This document shows positions 7,257 to 14,499 of a DNA stretch of 20,245 nucleotides, piece by piece. Both the position numbers and the translations under genes were made by a program. Numbering within the stretch: the stretch's first letter is position 1; each line of letters starts with the position of its first letter. The notes beneath the pieces are model-generated. The model searched no databases and was not told the origin of the DNA. It was given only the letters and a program-made list of their open reading frames with translations. Origin of the DNA: a virus; IMG/VR virus record IMGVR_UViG_3300049734_000429, positions 1 through 20,245 of that record; one strand, 5' to 3'.

Positions 7257-7567
7257 TCCAGCTCGACCTCGCACAGGACCTCGACGTCGCCGCGGACGGC
7301 CGAGAGGATCCGCCAGACGCGGCCGAGGCCGTCGGTGAGCCGGTCGCCGGCGGCGACCGCGGGGTAGTTGCGGAGCCGGATCGTCGCCGTCGTTTGTTGC
7401 TTCTCGCTTTCCATCTCGGTCACTCGCAGCCCGGCGACCTCCTCGACGACGCCCCACAGGAAGCCCTGAGTCGGGAAGGTGTAGACGGCCTGGCCGAACG
7501 AGTCAGGCGTACCCTTCGTTCGCTGGCCCCAGTCCAGGCGATCGACGTACTCACCGGCGGCGGGCAT
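7253..7567 (-). CDS. Head-tail joining (head closure) protein
   Basis: 104 residues from ATG 7567, ending in an ATGA overlap with the next gene. The sequence fits the phage head-tail joining family (SPP1 gp16 / HK97 gp7 type): an early D-R-L-D-W, then beta strands with WGVVEEVAGLRVTEMESEKQ, ATIRLRNYPAVAAGDRL and GRVWRILSAV. These small beta-barrel proteins close the portal channel after packaging and give the tail a docking surface. Its order between the connector and the gp10-like gene is the usual one. Confidence 0.8.
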   Translation of the reverse strand: MPAAGEYVDRLDWGQRTKGTPDSFGQAVYTFPTQGFLWGVVEEVAGLRVTEMESEKQQTTATIRLRNYPAVAAGDRLTDGLGRVWRILSAVRGDVEVLCEVELE

Positions 7568-7570
7568 GGC

Positions 7571-8170
7571 TTAGCCCCCCCGGGTGAGGCCGGTGTCATA
7601 CAGGTTGACCACGGCCTGGAAGCCTTGCGGAAGGTCGCGGAGCGGCGCCTCGGTGTAGCTCTCGCGGAAGCGGTAGTAGTGGGCGGCGAGCAGCTTGATC
7701 GCCGTCACGACGACCTCGGGGACCTCGTTGCCGCCGCTGCTCGCTTCCCAGCCGGCGGTGAAGTCGATCCAGGCCGGGCGCAACGTGTCGGCGTGCAACA
7801 CCGGGTAGGCGCCGTCGGGCACGTAGACGACGGCGGGGATGCCCGTCAGGTCGGCGGCGTACTCGCCCTCTTCGCCGTCGAGGGCCTGCTCGTCGCCGTC
7901 GGCGTCGAGGTAGCCGACGGCGTCGATCGCGGTGACCGGGCCGCGGAGAAGATCGACCGGGGCGCAGAATCGGGGAAGCCACTGGCGGAACTGAGTCGGC
8001 AGCACGGCCCGGCCGGTGGAGCGTTCGAATAGCTCCCGGGCCGACCGGATGAACGCGTCGAGCGCTTCATACTCGGCCGTCCCGGTGTTGAGACGGAGGT
8101 GTGCGGCCAACTCCGCCGCCTCGACCGGTTCAGCGTCGGGCGGCGTGAGGACCTCGATCGACGGGTGCAT
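7571..8170 (-). CDS. Head-tail connector (gp6-like adaptor)
   Basis: 199 residues from ATG 8170. It begins with VLTPPDAEPVEAAELAAHLR, followed by helices (EALDAFIRSARELFERSTGRA), the typical opening of gp6-like/phiE125 gp8-like adaptors that form a ring under the portal. A beta insertion occupies roughly residues 75-130 and a C-terminal helix follows (EVVVTAIKLLAAHYYRFRES). It begins 15 nt after the capsid gene and ends 3 nt before the head-tail joining gene, matching HK97-type order. Confidence 0.82.
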   Translation of the reverse strand: MHPSIEVLTPPDAEPVEAAELAAHLRLNTGTAEYEALDAFIRSARELFERSTGRAVLPTQFRQWLPRFCAPVDLLRGPVTAIDAVGYLDADGDEQALDGEEGEYAADLTGIPAVVYVPDGAYPVLHADTLRPAWIDFTAGWEASSGGNEVPEVVVTAIKLLAAHYYRFRESYTEAPLRDLPQGFQAVVNLYDTGLTRGG

Positions 8171-8185
8171 GAGTTGCCGCGGGGT

Positions 8186-9712
8186 TTACGATCCGCTCGA
8201 AGACTCCACGTCGGCATCGCAGACGATCGCCTGAATCGCCTCGGCCGGCCCGAGCCAGCCGCCGCCGAAGGCCATGCCGCCGGCGTAGGCGATGTGCGGG
8301 TGGAACAGCTCGCGGAGTACGTCGAGCGTCTGGTCGGTGACGAGCCGGAGCATGTAGAACATCGGGTTGAAGAACAGGACGGGGGTCTCGTCGTCGTCGA
8401 AGGCCGGCATCCACGACGAGGTGTAGACCGGGGCCCCGAGGAGCGTCAGGATTCGGGCGCCGTCCTCCATCGTCCAGTCGAAGAGCGAGTGTCCGTCGGT
8501 GCCCTTTAGACGCTTCCGGGCCTGAGCCATGGAGCTGTCCGACATCAGCCAGATGCACCCGTCGCGGTACTGCTGGGGCACGGCGAAGTAGACGGCCTCG
8601 AACAGGTCGGCGTCGAAGTCGTCGACGGGTGAACCGAATGGGGTGGCCACTTCGATCAGCCCCTCGATGGCCGTCTCGCCGTCGCCGGTGCCGAGGATCA
8701 TGTCCTTCTCGATCAGCCGGGCGTGCGAGTTGCCGATTGCCTTGGTGACCTTGTCCACCAGCGTGATCGCCGAGTCGCGGAGAACCTGTCGGGTGAGCTT
8801 GTGGTAACCCGAGGTGATGTCGAACACGTCGAGCGTCTTGGCGCCGCTGGCGACGTTCTTCTCGGGGATTGTCGGGGCGACTTCGGTGCCACCCGAGGCA
8901 GTGATGTACGTGCTGATCAGCGCCGTGTCGTCAACGATGAAGTAGTCCCGCTTGTTGCCGTCCGCGGTAACCTCGGAATCGACCAGGCCGACCAGCGGCG
9001 AGAAGTAGGTGAGGTACTCGGTCACCTTCTGGGAGTAGGTGTGCGGGATGTAATCGGCGCCGCTGCCCGCCCCGCCCGTGCTGAACACGGTCCGCTTCTG
9101 CATCGCCCGCTTCTTGCGGTTGAGCGTGCCGCCGAAGTCGCAAGGGATTCGAACCGAGGTCGCCCCGGTGCGGAAGCCGTGCTGGGCGGCCCGGTAGCTG
9201 GCGTCGGGCCGCGGATCGGGCTCGTCGGAGAGCGACCGGAACCAGGTCCGCATCGCGTCGGCGAACGAGTCGTCGCCGTTCGCGGCCGGCCGGGCGGCCC
9301 GCTGGCTCGGCGTGAACTGTGGGGCCGGGCGGGCGGGCGTCGCGCTCGCCGCACGCTCCTGGGCGAGCCGCTCTTCCCGCTGGCTGATCGGCAGCTCGCG
9401 GTTGCACGCTTCGATCCGGTCCAGGAGCTGGTCGAGGTGGGCCTCGTCGTCGGGGTTGAGTTGCTCGCCGGAGCGCGATCGCGCTTGCAGGCCCTCGGCC
9501 TCGGCGAGCAGCCGGCCGCGTTCGTCGGTCACCTCGCGGACGCTCCGCGGCGGGCCGGGCGGCGTCGCGTTCGGCGTGGCCGGCGTCGCCGGGTTGTTGC
9601 GGACGCGGACGGGGTCGGCGTTCGCCGCCGGCGTGGGCGACGGATTCGCGTTCGGCTCGGGGGTCGCCGTCGGCGTCGGGGATGCGCTGCGGAGGTGGAG
9701 CTTGCTCGCCAT
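8186..9712 (-). CDS. Major capsid protein, HK97 fold
   Basis: 508 residues from ATG 9712. Residues about 8-56 are a Pro/Thr/Asn/Ala-rich low-complexity stretch. Residues 57-125 form a charged coiled helix typical of the delta (scaffolding) domain removed by the prohead protease. The HK97-fold shell domain starts around residue 200 and contains a segment near GADYIPHTYSQKVTEYL, E-loop-like sequence, then DKVTKAIGNSHARLIEKDMI, GLIEVATPFGS and the C-terminal LGAPVYTSSWMP with FFNPMFYMLRLVTDQ. The neighbours (protease, portal, connector) confirm the call. The low-complexity tip before the delta domain is unusual. A TANATA box lies 43 nt upstream. Confidence 0.9.
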   Translation of the reverse strand: MASKLHLRSASPTPTATPEPNANPSPTPAANADPVRVRNNPATPATPNATPPGPPRSVREVTDERGRLLAEAEGLQARSRSGEQLNPDDEAHLDQLLDRIEACNRELPISQREERLAQERAASATPARPAPQFTPSQRAARPAANGDDSFADAMRTWFRSLSDEPDPRPDASYRAAQHGFRTGATSVRIPCDFGGTLNRKKRAMQKRTVFSTGGAGSGADYIPHTYSQKVTEYLTYFSPLVGLVDSEVTADGNKRDYFIVDDTALISTYITASGGTEVAPTIPEKNVASGAKTLDVFDITSGYHKLTRQVLRDSAITLVDKVTKAIGNSHARLIEKDMILGTGDGETAIEGLIEVATPFGSPVDDFDADLFEAVYFAVPQQYRDGCIWLMSDSSMAQARKRLKGTDGHSLFDWTMEDGARILTLLGAPVYTSSWMPAFDDDETPVLFFNPMFYMLRLVTDQTLDVLRELFHPHIAYAGGMAFGGGWLGPAEAIQAIVCDADVESSSGS

Positions 9713-9755
9713 TGCGTCGGGTCCGGAATCGAGGGGGATGGACGGTGTCTGACGC

Positions 9756-9761
9756 TATGTA
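9756..9761 (-). promoter_or_regulatory. TANATA box upstream of capsid gene
   Basis: TACATA on the minus strand, 43 nt before ATG 9712, in the 138-nt gap between protease and capsid. A small hairpin on the minus strand (GGGC-CGAAA-GCCC) lies just upstream. The leader has no clear Shine-Dalgarno site. A separate promoter would allow high capsid expression. Confidence 0.4.
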
Positions 9762-9793
9762 GCGGGCTTTCGGCCCCTGCCCGGGAAAACGAC

Positions 9794-9812
9794 CGCCCAG
9801 GATCGCCCAGGA
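9794..9812 (+). repeat. Tandem CGCCCAGGA repeat before the capsid promoter
   Basis: CGCCCAGGA occurs at 9794-9802 and 9804-9812, a 10-bp step, so both copies face the same side of the helix. It lies about 35-50 bp upstream of the TACATA element with respect to the capsid gene, a possible activator site. The copies are few and short. Confidence 0.4.
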
Positions 9813-9850
9813 GCGGCGATCTCGGGCAAAGGCGGGCCGTGGGAGGGGGG

Positions 9851-10441
9851 TCAGCGGAGCTTTTCGAGGCGGAGCCGTCGCTCGCGGATCCGTGCGGCCT
9901 CGGCCCGCAAGCTGAGCACAGTGTCGGGGTAGGCCGGCGTCCCGGTAATAGTCACTTCGACCAGGTCCACCTCGAGCTGCTCGACCAGCGGGAACTTGTC
10001 GCCCGCGGCCGGTGAGTTCCAGCGATCGCGGCGGGTGCGGAAGCCGAACGAGCCGCCGCGAAACTTGCCGGCCCGCACGTCGGCCAGGAGCGCGTCGGCC
10101 TCGGGGGTCTGGGGCAGGTAGACCGAGGCGAAGAGGCCGCGGGCGTCTTCCTGCAAGAGCAGCCCGTTCGACCGCGTCGCGATCGTCCGGCCGGCGTCGT
10201 GTTCGACCCGGGCGTGTACGTCGAGGCCCTCGGCCAGCGTCCGCGTGAAGGCGCCCGGCCGGATGACTTCGACGAAGGTCTTCCCGTCTTCGTTGATCGG
10301 CAAACTCGGTCGATCGAAGACGGCCGGGTACCAGACGAGCCGGCGATCGCCGCGGACGCTCGGCGGGTCGCCCATGGCCCGGCAGACGATCGGCGGCTCA
10401 CTCGGCGGCGGCGTCGCCGTCCTCTTCCTCAGCGTCGTCAT
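9851..10441 (-). CDS. HK97-type prohead protease
   Basis: 196 residues from ATG 10441, overlapping the portal gene by 44 nt; ATG 10374, just after the portal stop, is an alternative. Family signatures: DRRLVWYPAVFD, KTFVEVIRPGAF, the catalytic His in ARVEHDAGRT, the catalytic Ser in RGGSFGFRT, and VEVTITGTPAYPDT at the end of the core. This serine protease (assemblin-like fold) assembles inside the prohead and removes the capsid delta domain before DNA packaging. It lies between portal and capsid, as in HK97. Confidence 0.9.
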   Translation of the reverse strand: MTTLRKRTATPPPSEPPIVCRAMGDPPSVRGDRRLVWYPAVFDRPSLPINEDGKTFVEVIRPGAFTRTLAEGLDVHARVEHDAGRTIATRSNGLLLQEDARGLFASVYLPQTPEADALLADVRAGKFRGGSFGFRTRRDRWNSPAAGDKFPLVEQLEVDLVEVTITGTPAYPDTVLSLRAEAARIRERRLRLEKLR

Positions 10442-11642
10442 CGGGCGGTTCCTTCGGTGGCGTTGCGGGGGCGGTGTTGAGTTGCACTCGCGGCTGGTCG
10501 AGGCCCGGCAGCTTCGGCAGGTTAAGCCAGCCGCGTTGCTCGTTCGGCGTAATGCTGCCGTTCTGAATGCCGATGTTCGCGACCGTGGCTTGTTGCATCG
10601 GGTCGCCGCGGAGCATAGCCTCGACTTCGAACTCGGCGTACTCGGCCGCGTCGACGCCGAAGACCTTGTGATTGATCTCCAGCTCGATCTTTTCCAGGAT
10701 CGGCCGCATCGATCGCGTATAGAGGGCCTGGTTGTCGGCGCCGAGGTTGCTGTAAGTGCCGCGCTGCAGATTGAAGAGTTGCAACGGCGAGAGGTTGAGC
10801 CAGCGCCCGCAATCGTCCACGCTCGCGGATAGCGCTTCGATGATCGCGGCATCCTCGGCGGTGATCTCGTTGAAGCGGACAAAGTCGCCGCCGTTGGACA
10901 GGATCGGCAGCCGGGCGGTGTTGTCGGCCCCGGCATACTCCTCCTTCCACCACTTCTTGATCACCTCGGCCCCGTCCTTTTCGAGAGCGCCCGGGTACTT
11001 GAGGTAGCCGCTCGGCCGCACGACGTTCTCGTAATAGGCCGTGCCCGATTCGAGCACGCGGCGGTGCAGGCCGAGCGACTCGCCGGCCAGGTCGAGCAGA
11101 CGCGTTCCGCGGATGCCGTCCCGCGAGTACAGGAAGAGGTGAACGACCTCGTTGTCGGGGTAGAACTGGACCGAGTTGTCGGCCTCGCGAATGAGGAAGC
11201 CCTTGTTCCACTCCTCGTCGATCACGACGTCCACCAGGGCCGCACACGGCACCGGGTAGAGGCCGAGCAGCCGCCCGCCCATCGACCAGCGAAGGACGGC
11301 TACGAAGTCCGATTCGAGGAAGAGCGCCCGGGCGAGCAGCTCGAAGAACACCGCCCGCGTCATCGCCGGGTTGGGCCGCTCGTGGAGCAGCGAGTAGGCC
11401 GGGTGCCGGCGGGCCCGTTCGCGGGAGTCGTTGTCGAGCCGCCGGTAGGTGACCAGCGGCAACGAGCCGATTACGGTCTGGTACAGCCGCACGCCGCACC
11501 AGAACGGCGAGAGCGAGAGCGCTTCCTCCTCGGTGTGCACGGCACCCGGCCGCGACGGGCCGAAGAAGCCCTCGGGCACACGGCTGAGCGGGAACCAGCG
11601 GATGAAGCGGCGGCGGAGCCAGCGGCGAAGACGGCCGAACAT
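10398..11642 (-). CDS. Portal protein, HK97 family
   Basis: 414 residues from ATG 11642. The portal forms the dodecameric ring at one capsid vertex through which DNA is packaged and ejected. Family features: a basic N-terminus (MFGRLRRWLRRRF), LSPFWCGVRLYQTVIGSLPL, HPAYSLLHERPNPAMTRAVF, a wing domain, a stem-like stretch with VDDCGRWLNLSPLQLFNLQ, and a tail beginning around LNTAPATPP followed by an acidic end (DDDAEEEDGD). The start is set by a TANATA box 5 nt upstream. The large terminase and portal genes are normally adjacent, but here a plus-strand methyltransferase cassette of about 0.9 kb separates them. Confidence 0.9.
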   Translation of the reverse strand: MFGRLRRWLRRRFIRWFPLSRVPEGFFGPSRPGAVHTEEEALSLSPFWCGVRLYQTVIGSLPLVTYRRLDNDSRERARRHPAYSLLHERPNPAMTRAVFFELLARALFLESDFVAVLRWSMGGRLLGLYPVPCAALVDVVIDEEWNKGFLIREADNSVQFYPDNEVVHLFLYSRDGIRGTRLLDLAGESLGLHRRVLESGTAYYENVVRPSGYLKYPGALEKDGAEVIKKWWKEEYAGADNTARLPILSNGGDFVRFNEITAEDAAIIEALSASVDDCGRWLNLSPLQLFNLQRGTYSNLGADNQALYTRSMRPILEKIELEINHKVFGVDAAEYAEFEVEAMLRGDPMQQATVANIGIQNGSITPNEQRGWLNLPKLPGLDQPRVQLNTAPATPPKEPPDDDAEEEDGDAAAE

Positions 11643-11647
11643 GCCGT

Positions 11648-11653
11648 TATGTA
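11648..11653 (-). promoter_or_regulatory. TANATA box before portal gene
   Basis: On the minus strand TACATA, then ACGGC, then ATG 11642. This box gives the portal gene its own promoter candidate downstream of the inserted methyltransferase. Confidence 0.45.
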
Positions 11654-11667
11654 GGAACCGAATTCTC

Positions 11668-11696
11668 TTGACGAGTCACCGCAGCGGTGTCACAAC
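11668..11696 (+). promoter_or_regulatory. Possible C5 methyltransferase promoter with palindrome in spacer
   Basis: TTGACG (11668-11673) resembles a -35 box; 17 nt later is CACAAC, a poor -10. The spacer holds the perfect odd palindrome CACCGCAGCGGTG (11677-11689), the same type as the units of the array at 19622-19816. C5 methyltransferase genes are often autoregulated, so this could be an operator. The promoter itself is weakly supported. Confidence 0.35.
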
Positions 11697-11816
11697 AGGA
11701 AGACGAAGGCCAGCGGCGATCGAGCAGTCACGGTTGCCGCTGCGGGGTCACGGCCTGGCCGAGTCACACATCGATGAGTCACACTCTCCAGGACCTGTCA
11801 CAGTGCGGTCAGTCAC
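11675..11816 (+). repeat. 5' cluster of eight GTCAC motifs
   Basis: GTCAC starts at 11675, 11689, 11727, 11747, 11763, 11778, 11797 and 11812, all on the plus strand; the reverse orientation GTGAC is absent. Spacing is irregular (14-38 bp). The copies fall in all three codon phases, so the repetition is at the DNA level. Confidence 0.8.
11767..11784 (+). repeat. 18-bp direct repeat, left copy
   Basis: CACATCGATGAGTCACAC, identical to 12592-12609. The ATG inside this copy is the proposed start of the C5 methyltransferase. Confidence 0.85.
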
Positions 11817-12700
11817 CCGAGCTAGTTCTGTCCCTTTTCCCGGGTGTTGACCTCCTTGGCCGAGCCTTTTCTGCCGTCGGGTATTCTGTTGTCGCCGGCC
11901 CCGACCTCCTCCTCGATCAGCTAATCGAGGAGTTCCACACTCCTGCGGGTAGGTTCGACGGGATAATCGGCGGACCGCCTTGCCAGCACTACTCCGACGC
12001 GAACCGCCAGCGGGTCACTGCTGAAGGAGATCGGCTGGTGTGCGAGTTTCTCCGCGTGGTTGATGAGGCCCGTCCGGTGTGGTGGCTGATGGAGAACGTC
12101 CGCAACGTGCCGCACGTGCGGTTACAGGGCTATAGCGTCCAGCGCCTCGACTGCACAGACTGGGAATTCGGTGGGCCTTCCGGGCGGCTCCGACATATCC
12201 AGTTCGGACACCGCGACGGCTGGATTATTCGCCCCCTGCGCACGAGAACCGAGCGGCCAGTCACACCGGTTCCGACCCTCACAACCGTCCCGGCCGGGGC
12301 CGATCGTTACAGTCGGCGATGTTCCAGGATGGGCCTTGCGCTGCCCCTGGTTCTAAGCTCGTTCACGACCGCGGCACGACGTCGGGTCATTGCAAACGGA
12401 GTCCCGTGGGGGATGGGCTTAGCGCTAGCCAGGTCGGTCACCAGCGCAGGACCTGTCACACCAAACGACTGCGTTTGCGGGTGCGGCCGTCGAGTCACAC
12501 CCCCGAGGTCGCACGCCAGCGACGCTTGCCGGCAACGAGCCTCGCGCTGCCGGCGGGGTCACAATCGAGTGTTGGAGTTCCCCCAGGGGGTCACATCGAT
12601 GAGTCACACCAGGAAGATCGCCGGCGTTGCCGGCGGGGCGGACGCGGCCGCGTCGGCCAGGGCGAAGGGCATGAGCAGCGCGATCGCGCCGTCGATGTGA
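11774..12700 (+). CDS. C5-cytosine DNA methyltransferase with C-terminal Cys cluster
   Basis: 308 residues from ATG 11774; the frame is open from GTG 11687, but the catalytic domain starts soon after the ATG. Motifs (numbered from the ATG): LSLFPGVDLLGRAF (motif I, about 19-32), IIGGPPCQ with catalytic Cys70 (IV), MENVRN 106-111 (VI), GRLRHIQFG (VIII) and RRVIANGVPWGMGLALARSV (X). The gap between VIII and X is about 60 residues, so the target recognition domain is very small. A Cys-rich module follows (CVCGCGRR, ASDACRQRASRCRR; about 233-261), a likely zinc knuckle. The last 33 residues are antisense to the 3' end of the large terminase gene, suggesting that insertion added a foreign tail. 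It probably modifies phage DNA against restriction. No partner nuclease is seen. Confidence 0.82.
   Translation: MSHTLQDLSQCGQSPELVLSLFPGVDLLGRAFSAVGYSVVAGPDLLLDQLIEEFHTPAGRFDGIIGGPPCQHYSDANRQRVTAEGDRLVCEFLRVVDEARPVWWLMENVRNVPHVRLQGYSVQRLDCTDWEFGGPSGRLRHIQFGHRDGWIIRPLRTRTERPVTPVPTLTTVPAGADRYSRRCSRMGLALPLVLSSFTTAARRRVIANGVPWGMGLALARSVTSAGPVTPNDCVCGCGRRVTPPRSHASDACRQRASRCRRGHNRVLEFPQGVTSMSHTRKIAGVAGGADAAASARAKGMSSAIAPSM
12437..12607 (+). repeat. 3' cluster of six GTCAC motifs
   Basis: GTCAC starts at 12437, 12455, 12494, 12558, 12590 and 12603; two isolated copies lie in the gene body (12014, 12260). Together with the 5' cluster this makes 16 same-strand copies in 933 bp, where chance would give about one. 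The cluster stops abruptly at the terminase stop codon. Confidence 0.8.
12592..12609 (+). repeat. 18-bp direct repeat, right copy
   Basis: CACATCGATGAGTCACAC, identical to 11767-11784. On the minus strand this copy contains the TGA stop of the large terminase. The two copies bracket the methyltransferase cassette. Confidence 0.85.
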
Positions 12701-14229
12701 TCGACGCTCTTCGCCTTCACCAGCCGCACGTTCTTGTGCGGGTCGGTGTCGAGCCGGGCCGAGTGGATGCACCAGCGCGCCCACGCCGAGCCGTCGTGAG
12801 TCACCCGCCGCTCGATCACGGCCGTTTCCAGTTCCCGGACCGGCCCGTTGAACCATCGGTGAGTCTGGGGCTGACGGAAGATTCGCTCGCCGCCCAGGTC
12901 GCCGTCGAGGTCCTGGCCGACAACCCATGCACCGTTGGGGTCCATCACGAGCGCCTTGACGTTGCCGAGGCCGACCATGTAGCGGAGCTGGCCGAGCACG
13001 GCCGATTTGTCGATCACGTCGCCGGCGGTGACGATCATCGAGCCCTCGGCGACGAACTGCTGATAGCGCGGCAGGTTGGTCTTCTCCCGCTCCCGCACGC
13101 CCGCCTCGGCAACCCAGGCCCACGATCGCACGAAGAACCGCCGCCCCGGCCGCGGCCACACCGCCGAGATCGACGTCGGGTCGATCCGCTGCGATGCGTC
13201 GAGGCCGAGGAAGCAATCGAGCGAGCGCAGCTCCTCGGGCGACGGCACCTCACCGCGGCAGGCATCCCACCGAACGAGATCAATCCAGGTCGTCTCTTCC
13301 GGCCGGCGGAAGATGTTGAAGCGGTACCGCTCGAAGCTGAGCCGGTCGCCGGTCCGTTGCTTCTTCGCTTCCCAGAGCAGCCCGAAGCTCTCGGCGGTGA
13401 AGCCCTCGTACTGGTCCATCGACGGGTTGACCCGCCGCCAGACTTCCGGGTCGTCGAGGTCGTCTTTATCGGGGTCGGCTTCGTAGACCTCGGCGTAAAA
13501 GGTGGGGTCGAGGTCGTCGCCGGCGACGTGCCTCCGGCCGCGTTCGACCAGGCCGTAATACCAGTGGGTGAGGTCGTCGCCGGCCGTCGAGATCACGACC
13601 ATGAAGCCGTCGGGCCGGCCGATCATGGCGTATTCGAGCGTGCGGTAGAGCCGCGGCGATCGGTGGGCGTGGGCCTCATCCACAATCACAGCGCTGCAGT
13701 TGAGCCCCTCGGCGTTCGAAGCATCGGCCGAGAGCGCCCGGTACTCGCCGTCCCGATCGGGAACGCGAATGAGCTTGCGGAACTCGGTCGGCCTGCACAC
13801 CGCCGCAAGCTTGGGGCTCCGCCGGATGCAGGCGAGAAGCTGCTCGTAAACCTGTTTCGCGTTCTCCTTCGTAGTCGAGGCCGAGACGACGAGCGGCGCC
13901 ACGACGCCCGCCCCGAGCAGCTCGAACAGGGCGATGATGCTCACCAGGAGCGTCTTGCCGTTCTTTTTCGGGACGTGAAGCAACACCAGCTTGAACCGCC
14001 GGCTGCCGTCGGCACGGCGCCAGCCGTAGAGCGACATGAGAAAGCGCCGCTGCCACTGGAAGAGCTTGAACTGCCCCGCTTCCTCGGCCGAGTACTTCAC
14101 CGCGACGTACGCTTCCGCGAAGCGGACGATCTTCTCGGCCGCGGCCTGGTCCCAGTAGTAGCCGTCGTCGAGGGCCCTCCGGTCTGCCTTCGTCCGGATC
14201 GCCCAGGCGGGAGGTGTCGAGCGTGCCAT
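12604..14229 (-). CDS. terL: Terminase large subunit
   Basis: 541 residues from ATG 14229. The DNA-packaging motor has an N-terminal ATPase and a C-terminal nuclease. Visible motifs: a Walker A variant HVPKKNGKT (about 85-93), Walker B AVIVDEAH (about 180-187), a coupling-type STAGDD (about 214-219), and nuclease-domain acidic motifs FLGLDAS and SVDHIDGAIAL. This is the HK97/phage terminase_1-like type that works with P27-type small subunits. The start lies 6 nt after a TANATA box. Its 3' end carries the right copy of the 18-bp direct repeat and is overlapped antisense by the methyltransferase frame for 97 nt. Confidence 0.92.
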   Translation of the reverse strand: MARSTPPAWAIRTKADRRALDDGYYWDQAAAEKIVRFAEAYVAVKYSAEEAGQFKLFQWQRRFLMSLYGWRRADGSRRFKLVLLHVPKKNGKTLLVSIIALFELLGAGVVAPLVVSASTTKENAKQVYEQLLACIRRSPKLAAVCRPTEFRKLIRVPDRDGEYRALSADASNAEGLNCSAVIVDEAHAHRSPRLYRTLEYAMIGRPDGFMVVISTAGDDLTHWYYGLVERGRRHVAGDDLDPTFYAEVYEADPDKDDLDDPEVWRRVNPSMDQYEGFTAESFGLLWEAKKQRTGDRLSFERYRFNIFRRPEETTWIDLVRWDACRGEVPSPEELRSLDCFLGLDASQRIDPTSISAVWPRPGRRFFVRSWAWVAEAGVREREKTNLPRYQQFVAEGSMIVTAGDVIDKSAVLGQLRYMVGLGNVKALVMDPNGAWVVGQDLDGDLGGERIFRQPQTHRWFNGPVRELETAVIERRVTHDGSAWARWCIHSARLDTDPHKNVRLVKAKSVDHIDGAIALLMPFALADAAASAPPATPAIFLV

Positions 14230-14235
14230 CGGCCG

Positions 14236-14241
14236 TATCTA
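14236..14241 (-). promoter_or_regulatory. TANATA box before large terminase gene
   Basis: On the minus strand TAGATA, then CGGCCG, then ATG 14229. The TAG is the stop of the HNH gene. Confidence 0.45.
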
Positions 14242-14499
14242 CGGCCCGGCGTGCTCGGCCTGGTGACACTCGACGCACAACACCTCGACGTTGTCCGGCG
14301 AGCGGTTGAAGGGGTTCCGATCCTTGTGGTGCAGGTGGTAGCTCCACGCGTTCCCGCACCGCTGGCACAGTGGGAAGCGGCGGAGCAGGTCTTCCCGCTG
14401 CCGTTCGTGCTCGGTGCCGTACCCGCGCTCCGTCGTCGTTTTCCCTTTGGGCTTTGAGCACGTCGGCTTGATCGGTGGAAGTGAGGGGCCGGTCGGCAT
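14239..14499 (-). CDS. HNH endonuclease beside terminase
   Basis: 86 residues from ATG 14497-14499, sharing one base with the small terminase stop (TGATG). The HNH fold is clear: C45-x2-C48 and C75-x2-C78 form the structural zinc site, HLHHKDRNPFN (55-65) holds the catalytic His, and N70/VEVLCVECH completes the beta-beta-alpha-metal motif. HNH proteins encoded next to the terminase are common in HK97-type cos phages, where they work with the terminase in specific DNA end cleavage. That context makes a packaging role more likely than homing. Confidence 0.9.
   Translation of the reverse strand: MPTGPSLPPIKPTCSKPKGKTTTERGYGTEHERQREDLLRRFPLCQRCGNAWSYHLHHKDRNPFNRSPDNVEVLCVECHQAEHAGP

Noticed and set aside
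8723-10015. Plus-strand 430-residue open frame
   Set aside because: Antisense to the capsid and protease genes; high GC makes long shadow frames common.
10442-10936. Extension of the protease frame to 361 residues
   Set aside because: The added residues are an out-of-frame reading of the portal gene (Ser/Arg-rich); the protease begins near 10441 or 10374.
11687-11773. GTG 11687 as the C5 methyltransferase start
   Set aside because: It would add 29 residues of motif-encoded low complexity and lies within the palindrome; ATG 11774 is close to motif I. It cannot be fully excluded.
11774-12700. Complete restriction-modification system
   Set aside because: No restriction endonuclease or specificity gene lies beside either methyltransferase; they look like orphan phage enzymes.
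12319-14457. Plus-strand 712-residue open frame
   Set aside because: It is the complement of large terminase and HNH genes, with Arg/Pro/Val-rich shadow composition and no domain.
14239-14499. HNH protein as a homing endonuclease
   Set aside because: It is a free-standing gene coupled to terS and terL as in many cos phages; no intron or intein is seen.
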